Shown here piece after piece: positions 56,495 through 64,000 of a DNA stretch of 64,000 nt. Within the stretch, counting starts at the first letter, position 1, and each line of letters begins with the position of its first letter. Source of the DNA: Oikopleura dioica (taxonomy: Eukaryota > Chordata > Appendicularia > Copelata > Oikopleuridae); assembly GCA_907165135.1 (NCBI GenBank), contig OU015569.1, positions 8,122,501 to 8,186,500 on the forward strand, read 5' to 3'. A model generated the notes under the pieces. It was not told the origin of the DNA. It made no database searches and saw nothing but the letters and a program-made list of their open reading frames with translations. The translations under genes were made by a program, and so were the position numbers.

Positions 56495-58388
56495 TTATAG
56501 CTCGGTATTGGAGGATTCTTCGTTGATTTCGGAAACTGTATCTAAATCTGAGGTAAAAAGAACGAGTTTCACGCTTCTGACCTGGCTCAATCGAGCTTCG
56601 TCTTCCTCTGGTACGCTCGTACGTAGTACAATTGACTGGTGGCAAGGGTTCGCTTAGCGCACGCATTACAGACTGATGCTGGGCGACATCATAGTTTGCT
56701 GACGGATGGCTTACTTCCAACTCGTTTTTCATGTAAATTTCTTGCTGATGATCGTCCTCGTCTTCAACGCCAGAATCTTAAAGATAACATTTATCAAACT
56801 ACTAAATCGCTTGAATTATATCTGAGCGGTCAATCAGCTCGATCATATGTCATACCGAGGTCTCGCTCATCCGGCGCAGTTGCTTGCTGCCAATCAGTTT
56901 CACGCTCTTCGGAGGAAAATGCGGTGTTATCTTCCTGAAAAAATAGGCGTGAAATATTTCTATGAAAAGCGCACAAACCTCTGACGGTCCGCGCGCAACT
57001 TCTTCCGCGTCCCGAAGGCCCAACTGCTTGAGTATATCAACCTTGCACTGGGGACACGTGCCCTTTTCCATCAGCCATGGATCGATACATTTCTTGTGAT
57101 AAAGATGACAACAAGTCAAGTGTCTAACGACGTCCTTTGCCTCAAAGTTGTCTATACAAATCGCACAACATGTTTCGTCTGAATTTTTGACAATTTCAGA
57201 ACTGCTCGTCAGAATTTCAACTTTGAGAGCATCGAGAGCTTTTCGCATCAGTTGCTCTTGTTTCTTTTGGTCCTGAGAAAGAAGATTTAGCAATGAGTGT
57301 GAACGACTACTTTGACTTACCCGGTATTGTTGATGGAGGACTCGAAATCGCTGCACATAATAGAAAATAACCCAGGCAAGTGATATTGTCAACAAGACCA
57401 AAAATGCCAAGCATATCACGATGACAATGATTTTTTCGAACCCAACAGTCGGGGTCTGAATTTTAATTTGACTTGACATTTGCGTTGCTGATTTTATTAA
57501 TATTTATCAATCATAGAATGGTCTTGAATCGAGCATCATTATTATTCAATAAATCGAATTTTGATTTAATTTAAGAATCGTTCAATTTTGAATTTCAAAA
57601 TGATTTATATCTTGTTTATAAAAAAAGTATAAGGGTTTGATAGGAAAATAAAGATTATCTACCCCTTTTGATATTTTCAAGAAGACGTTTTCGTATGTTT
57701 CTTTTTCTTTCAACTCTTGAAGAATTTGATAGCCACTCTTATTTGTAATCATCAATGAAATGACGTTTTTTTCCTTTGCTTCTAAGCGATTATGATTATC
57801 TAATCAGCACATTTAAAGTTTAACTTACTTCCGATGGACATTGTAATGACACCTTCAGGATTGTTGTTAACAATGACAACGACCTCTGCACCAGCTTCGG
57901 CGGCAAGCGTGACTTTTTCTTCAAATTTACAGATTCCTCTGTAAAGAAATGCTACCTTCCCCGTAAAGTTGCTGCTCCCATAATCTTCTTCTTTGCAGCC
58001 GTAGATTCCATCCTAGGGTAAACCATTCGATGAGTATTTCGATAAGAGGTTTACCGGATTGTCAGGGTTTTCGAAAATTCCTGTTCCAACAAGAACGACT
58101 TCACCAAATGCCGGTTCTCCAGGAACAACTGATCCGCGGGCGAACTGACCTTGATCGAGGGGATCCCATTCCGATGGACTCGTCTCCAAAAAGTTTTTGA
58201 CCATCGCAACGTCCGCTTGCTACATTTATCATTGATAACACTGCACACAATATTATGTCGTCCTTGACATAAACTTATAGTGCTAGAATAAAACTTACAG
58301 AGATGCCATCGTTATATTCAGGGTCATTTTCTGTCTCTTCCGCATAAAGCGACGGTAATAATGGCAGTAACCACCAGGCCGAAAACAT
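56495..58388 (-). CDS. Goliath-type PA/transmembrane/RING ubiquitin ligase (RNF130/149/150-like)
   Basis: A start at 58388 gives a signal peptide (MFSAWWLLPLLPSLYA). A protease-associated luminal domain follows (KVAFLYRGICKFEEKVTLAA, AGAEVVVIVNNNPEGVITMS). Then come a transmembrane span (IIVIVICLAFLVLLTISLAW) and a RING-H2 finger (CAICIDNFEAKDVV...CCHLYHKKCIDPWL...CPQC). This order is diagnostic of the Goliath/GRAIL family of endosomal E3 ligases (family knowledge). The C-terminal tail is acidic and Ser-rich. It is reached through a 36-nt intron, and the stop is at 56495. The intron before the transmembrane exon (57488-57664) seems to use a GG donor, since the GT two bases downstream would break the frame. 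Which vertebrate paralogue it is remains open. Confidence 0.87.
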
Positions 58389-59083
58389 GCTCTTCGCTTG
58401 AGGCTGATATTTTATCTAGCTCTTGGTTTGGTATCGTTAATTTCTTAAAAACATGAATAATCTTTTCGCGAAAACTCTGTCGACGCAAACATTTGCAGAT
58501 AAATGACAAAATCTGTTTGCTCGGAGCGCGCCAGTGTTAAGGTTACCTAGCTAACATTGGAAAAAATGGCACGCGAGCGGTGAAAACGACGTGCCGTGTC
58601 TCGTTCTCGGTTCTAGTGAATGCCCCCAAAGCACTTTCTAGTGGCCTCAGAAAATACTCGAACTTGTAACCGCTTAGATCTCTCTGCGCACTAAAATTTC
58701 AAAGGAAATAACTGTGCAGATTTTCGGGAGTAGGTTGTTTATCAGATACTGGACTCAGACAAAGACCTTTCAAGTTTACGAGTAGTCAAATGCTATATCG
58801 CGCGTGACTTAAAATGGGGAGCGCTAATTCCTTTCCACAGAAGAAGTGTAAGGTGCACCCATTGTTAGCGAAATGCACAATTATCATAAAAGGAGGAAGT
58901 TAATGTTATTTAACTACTGCTTAGAAAGTCGTACTATATATAACGTAATATTTTAAAACTAATCACTTGGAATTTATTTTCCGCAAAATGCGGCTATTTA
59001 CCACGAGTTTATCACCTTCTGACAGTCTCTATGGCTCTGACAATCGCAGATATTTTTCTTCTCTTTTTAACGATTTCTTAGAA
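58389..59083. other. Divergent intergenic region
   Basis: This lies between the starts of the Goliath-type gene (minus) and the small chromodomain-like gene (plus). No coding frame or repeat was recognised. It presumably holds promoters for both sides. Confidence 0.4.
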
Positions 59084-59424
59084 ATGGTTCTTGATCAAAC
59101 GTTACTCGTCGTACTCAAGAACAAGGTATCGTAAAGTGGCCGAGAACGTAAAAAATGTCGCTGACCTACATTTAGTGGTGACCCTTCAATCAGACAAACG
59201 TATTCAAGACCAGTTATCTACCATAAGAAAAACTTACCAACAACGGATCAGATTATTTCGCTATCTTCTGAAAGGAATACCTCGACGGTTACGAATATCT
59301 TGTTAAATGGAAGGCGCTCGATAGATTTCAGCTTCTAATTTCTGAAATTACACGGCTCACCGCGCATGATATGGCTCGACAAAATAATTATAATAACTTA
59401 AAATTGGTTTCTTCCTACATTTGA
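59084..59424 (+). CDS. Very small chromodomain-like gene or remnant
   Basis: The first exon (from the ATG at 59084, after CTTAG) encodes MVLDQTLLVVLKNK and ends at a GTATCG donor. If spliced to the acceptor CTGAAAG near 59274, the frame continues EYLDGYEYLVKWKALDRF. That stretch matches the core of a chromodomain (hydrophobic strand, then EYLVKWK). The second aromatic of the cage and the following WEP helix are missing. A further about 30 residues run to TGA at 59422-59424. It could be a single-fold chromo shadow gene, a fragment of a Chromo-type retrotransposon integrase, or chance similarity. An open frame also runs through the intron. Confidence 0.35.
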
Positions 59425-59685
59425 TTTTGTCTTTTCGTCTTGTTTTATTTGCATATCTACTGCGATGCTTCTACAAGCTATCGTAATTATTAATTGACAA
59501 TCTTTGATTGCGCTGGTAATGGAAATCATGGAAGACAAATGTATCAACAAATTAATTGAAGTCGCGTAAGCAGAACGTAACCGATCGACAGTTCAGTTCT
59601 TTGCTAGTCGAAATTGGGTCATGAATATTTATTATGAAATATTATATCGATTTATACAAAAAAAACTTCCAACATAGCTAAAGTG

Positions 59686-60627
59686 TTATGCAGTATTCTT
59701 CTCATAGTGAGAGCGCAGATCATCATTGAAATAAATGTGAATTGCTGGGATCCACTGCTCGGGATCCATGCCGAGCTCTTCAAGTTCGAAGTCTTCGTCA
59801 AGAATTCCATTTTCCTCTGAAAATCATTTAAACCATTCTTATATTGAAAAGTAACTTACCCAAGGTTTTTGTTTTGTCTAGTTCTTCTCCTTTATATTTC
59901 CATGTGTAAGACTCTGCGTGAGAATTATAACAAATATATCTGAAAAGTGGATATTTATTATCCGTTTATACATTGTATTATAAGAAGTACCTGGCAAGAA
60001 TTTCAAGCATAGTTTCTTCAGAGCAAACTTCGATGATGTGCTGCTGGCTGGTAAGCGTGTTAACGATTCTTAGTTTTCGCGGCTTTTTTGTAAGGGTTCC
60101 AACCTAGTATTCCATGGGAGCAAATGAATAATAATTCATTGTACCTCATATCTTCGATCCTTCCACCATGGGCGGCCAAAATCATTATTGTAGTCGGATC
60201 TTGGTTCAGAAGGTGGGATATGAAGCAGGTCTCCGTGTGGGGTATAGTATCGGACGATGCCCTAGAAGACAAAGTCGATCGACTTTAAATTATTTTTTAC
60301 CTTTTCGGCGTCAACATACGTTTTCAGATCTCCAGTAACTTGATTAAACCAGTGCGAAATGTCCTTATTTTAAAACTTGATATAAATAATACGATCATGC
60401 CTACGTTTCCAGCCATGGCAAGAATAGGTGAGGTGAGGTCCCTTTTTCCTCCTTTGTGTTGATTTATCAAGTTCGTCAGGTCGTACACTTTTCCGAGGAA
60501 GGAAATCCAACAGTCTGCGCTGGTATTGTGCAGGGCCACCTGCGATTAAACTCTTTTCCTTCTAATGAATTAATTTTACCTCATTGGGCGTATAATATTT
60601 TGAGCGGCCTTCTTGCACTTCGCCCAT
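59686..60627 (-). CDS. CYB5D1: Cytochrome b5 domain-containing protein CYB5D1
   Basis: A ciliary, cytochrome b5-like heme-binding protein linked to redox control of cilia (family knowledge). Spliced segments match the vertebrate protein: [71 protein letters not shown] and FGRPWWKD. The C-terminal part has [50 protein letters not shown] and TKTLEENGI. The heme-binding HKGG segment is kept. Six or seven exons have short canonical introns. The start is at 60627, and the stop TAA is at 59686-59688. Confidence 0.92.
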
Positions 60628-61322
60628 ACTGAACTATCCGAAATGTTTTCTTCTTTGCACAAATAGATTGCTCTTTCTATGTTCTAGAATGTTAATTATA
60701 GTATGAACTGAAATTGCTTAAATGCGAATCAATCCCTGCTCCCATGGCAACAACGAGTCATCGTGTGTAGATCTCCACTATTAGAATTTCGAGTCTTCTT
60801 TCGCCGCATTTTTTAGCTCCCTCTCTGACCTTATCACGCTGGACATCTTACAGAGAAAGTCAATGCAATCCTCCTGCATCAATTATCTTTCAAGCGATTG
60901 ATTCGCAATGTTTCAAAATATTGCGATTCTTTGAATTTCGTGGGATAGTCTTGTAGTTTATTTTTCAGTCTCGTTTGAACTATCAGTAAATAGAGATAAA
61001 AATATTATGTTATTGAAGAATACAGTGAAGAAGATATTATGTAAGGACAAAATGATAGGTATACTTATAGGAGAGTTGTGCCGCTTGAAATAATAAATTC
61101 TTCGTTGCTTTTATACTCAATTTGTGAAGAAGAAATATGCAGCATATTTCTTCGTTGGAAATAGGTTTTTAAATAGAAAATTTACAGCTAGAAATTATAT
61201 TTAAGATTAACCCTAAAAGAAAGCGGCAAAACGACTGTATTCTTCAATACTTGCTCAATAATTTTTAGCCCTGCAGAAAGTGAACTTGTATCAGTAGGCA
61301 GGAATGGTGTGAGCATTTAGTT
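60628..61322. other. Intergenic stretch between CYB5D1 and SMC6
   Basis: This is the upstream flank of CYB5D1 and the 3' region of SMC6. It is AT-rich with no coding frame, repeat or RNA gene recognised. Confidence 0.4.
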
Positions 61323-64000
61323 TTATTCGGCGCGAGTGGGGTCCTTCATTTTGAGGAACTGAAAGATGTCACCAAACTGTTTGCGGAGACCTTTCTGATC
61401 GTCAGAGAGGCCCTGGGGAGTGAGGAAGATGACTTGGGCGCCCGGATTAGTTTCTGCGTAGCGGCATAAGATCTAATTTTGAAGTTAGCATTAAAAAATA
61501 TCTTGGTTCATACGTGAGTCGCCATATGTTTGTGGTGGGCATCCATGTAAACATCGAACTCATCGATGCATCGAAATGGCGAGCTTGTGGCGTGCCAAAT
61601 CGCGATGAGAAGGATGACCGTGCTGATGCTTCGCTCCCCTCCGGAGAGAGTCGCTGTGTTGCCCTTATTCTTGCCCATTTCTGAGAGGGCTTCCATGTCA
61701 ATCTTTTGGTCACCGACGATCTTTGACATGTTGATGGTGATCGCTGAATTATTTTTAGCAATCGAGAATCAACAATTTGATCCTTTTATCAAATAGAACT
61801 CACTTCCTTGGCTTTGGCTTTTAGCGTTGAGGTCGAATTTCTCTGGGATGATTTTACACTCGCCCTCGTATTTGTTTCCTCGGCAGATGTGGCTAAAGAA
61901 GTGGGAGACTCGTTGAGCTTGATCCTCAACAAGGCTATTGAGCTCCGAGAGGCGAATTCTCACTGCAGCTTCTATCTTCCCAGTGGCCTGAAATTTATAA
62001 ATAGTAAGAGTTAAAAAATTAAACTAACGATTTGACGAGCCTTGAGATTCGTCTTTTTCTTCTTGTAGGTCTCGGCTGCTTCCTCCGCGGCTCGCTTGAT
62101 GTCTTCGTAATCCTTGTCGGAGCTCTTGACATTGATTTTCAAGTCACGAGAGATCTTCTCCCGCTCGTCAGTCAGCAGCTTTTTCGTAAGCGGTTTGGTT
62201 GGGCGCTCGCAGTGGCTTTCCGCGATTCGAACGGCGTTTTCAGCTTCCTTCTTCCATTTCTCCACGTCAGCCTTTTTCGCGACGATCTTATCTTCGACAT
62301 CTTTCTTCGCCAGCTTGATCTCCTTCAGTTCCTTCTCGATTTTCCTGGCGTCATTTTCCCTGCGAAGTTTTCGTGCTTCTAGGGCCTCAAGCTCTTGCAT
62401 GCGTTTGTCGAGCATTTCTCCCTCACGAGCGCAAACTTCTTTCTTTTCATCAATCTTGCGTTCCGCGTATTCCATTCTTTCTTCGATGCCTACAAGCTGA
62501 TCTTTCTTCGCATCGATCTCTGCCTGGCTGTGCTGGATCTCGGTCATCAACTGCGCATGACGGCCGTCAGTATTGACAACGAGTTCTCGGAGCTGCTTCT
62601 CAAAATGCTCATCTTTCCTCATGCATCCCTTGATCAGATTATCTAAGTTTGCACGAATCTGCTCCTTCTTTCTTATAACGTCCTTCTTTTCGCCAGCTCT
62701 TTTCTGCCATTTTTTGAAATCATTCTGATAGGCCTCGTGCTCCCGTTTCGCTTGTCCAAGATCCTAAAAATATCATGTTAGAGCAGTTGTTAGTCGAGTA
62801 CTGATTGGTAATAGACAAACTAAAAAAGACAAATTACCCTTGCATTCTGGTCGGTGATACTCTGGAAATCGTTGGACTCGCACAGATAACGCGCGACGAG
62901 ATCGTTACTTCCTCCACTGACACCAGAACGGTACTTGAACTCGCCGCCTTTCGTGGTTAGCACACTCGGGTAGTTCGATCCACCGGGGTTACTTACTTCG
63001 GACTGAGCAATGTCCTGAGCAGCCTCTTCATCGTCGCAGAGCAAGAAGTAGTTCAACTGGCTCCAAGAGATGATCAGATTCTCCACAGCGAGATGATTAA
63101 TTTTCAAGACTTTGAGTCCCGAAGGGTATCGCGTATGATACGCCTCCTTGAAACTTCGTCGGTTGCGAAAGGAGTCCGACACAAAGTCCTGCTGGTAGAT
63201 GCTGGGCACGTTGTTGGTGATGCTCTTGATGATCGCAGCTTAAGAACACATTAGAGAGTATTTTTGATCTCATCACTAAACAGGCTGGTTGACACATTAT
63301 AGTTTTACTATATTTAAAAGTAGACTTACTCAGTTTCATCTTGTCCTCCAGAGTGAATACGATGTATCCATGGAGAGTGGCGGCAAGTTGTTTCTCGATA
63401 ACACCGGCGTATTTTTGGTAGCTATCGTGAATATCAATGTGATTGCCAATCGGGCCAACAGGCTCCTTAATCCACCGAGCAGTTGCAATCTTCCGGGCAA
63501 TCTCCCCGGCGTAAGGACCAAACTTATTTTCTTTCGCCGAGGATCGTCGTCGGATCTCGTCCCTTTCCCGCTCTAACTCTTGAATGCGCTTCTCGCCTTG
63601 ATGGATGGCAGCCCTGGCTCCGTCGATATTCGAGACAATTATCTCCAATTGCTCTCTAGCTTCTTTCATGGTAGGCTCTACTTCCTCAACCAACTTGAGT
63701 TTTTTCTCTTCCATTAGTTCACGATTAGCAAGACGCGCTTCCTCCAATTGAGCCTGTTTCTCGACGACAGGGTTGTCCTTGTAAGACTTCAGCTGACGCT
63801 TGCAGTTGGTGATCTTTCGTTCAGCGTGAGTAATATCATCCTCCAGCTTTGACTTGAGGCGAAGGTCTTTGTTTTGCTCGGCCTCCTGCTTCTTCTGCTC
63901 CTTTTCCAACGCGCTCACTTTGTCCTTAAAGTCCTTTAACTCCGCCCTTAAAAATTAAATCAACAAAAAGAGTCAATAAAGAAGTAAGGAAAAATACTTA
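61323..64000 (-). CDS. SMC6: SMC6, structural maintenance of chromosomes 6 (5' end outside window)
   Basis: SMC6 pairs with SMC5 in a DNA-repair and chromosome-segregation ATPase complex (family knowledge). The visible part covers the first coiled coil (from about 63918), the hinge region ([40 protein letters not shown]), a second long coiled coil (62622-62011), and the C-terminal ATPase half. That half has [20 protein letters not shown] (ABC signature) and [20 protein letters not shown] (Walker B), ending FLTPQGLSD and [10 protein letters not shown]. The PVGPIG and IDEFDVYMD blocks favour SMC6 over SMC5. The N-terminal Walker A exons lie beyond position 64000. The stop is at 61323-61325. Confidence 0.93.

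Overview
The window looks like nuclear DNA of a very compact chordate genome, most probably an appendicularian tunicate such as Oikopleura dioica. The evidence is indirect. About 31 protein genes fit in 64 kb. Nearly all are split by introns of roughly 40-60 nt. Many start codons sit just after a polypyrimidine-AG acceptor with no coding exon upstream, as expected for spliced-leader trans-splicing. Several same-strand neighbours lie only 50-100 nt apart, as in operons. Some introns begin with GA, GC or GG instead of GT. The conserved proteins are animal orthologues. No bacterial or viral genes were seen.

Layout. 0.5-8.2 kb: an inactive-looking secreted phospholipase A2-like gene, a hAT-type MITE, an unrecognised ORF, a multi-pass membrane protein and a sushi/threonine-rich secreted protein. 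8.5-19 kb: a Tc1/mariner-type MITE, a kelch gene, SNRK kinase, and a minus-strand cluster METTL9 - unknown - ERI1. 19.8-36 kb (plus strand): class I myosin (MYO1E/F type), PIGQ, a zinc-finger/AT-hook protein, LRRIQ1, TMED2, a coiled-coil protein, and the mitochondrial carrier SLC25A11. 36.7-45.4 kb (plus): a small membrane protein, CEP72, an SR splicing factor, and a cluster of an unknown gene, MRPL20-like and SLC35E3. An antisense ORF lies inside an MRPL20 intron. 46-51.6 kb (minus): a membrane-anchored PLA2-like protein, a novel multi-pass protein and an SLC20 phosphate transporter. 53.7-64 kb: a small membrane protein, a candidate neuropeptide precursor, a Goliath-type PA/RING ubiquitin ligase, a tiny chromodomain-like gene, CYB5D1, and SMC6, which is cut by the window end.

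Most genes are unrelated housekeeping or ciliary functions. Linked function is suggested only by the operon-like clusters. The least described material is the two PLA2-like proteins (one lacking the catalytic His-Asp pair, one fused to a C-terminal membrane anchor), the short peptide precursor with two Lys-Arg sites, the recurring AG|GA introns, and the nested or overlapping coding at the MRPL20 locus. All gene models were assembled by eye from reading frames and splice signals, so exon edges are approximate unless stated.
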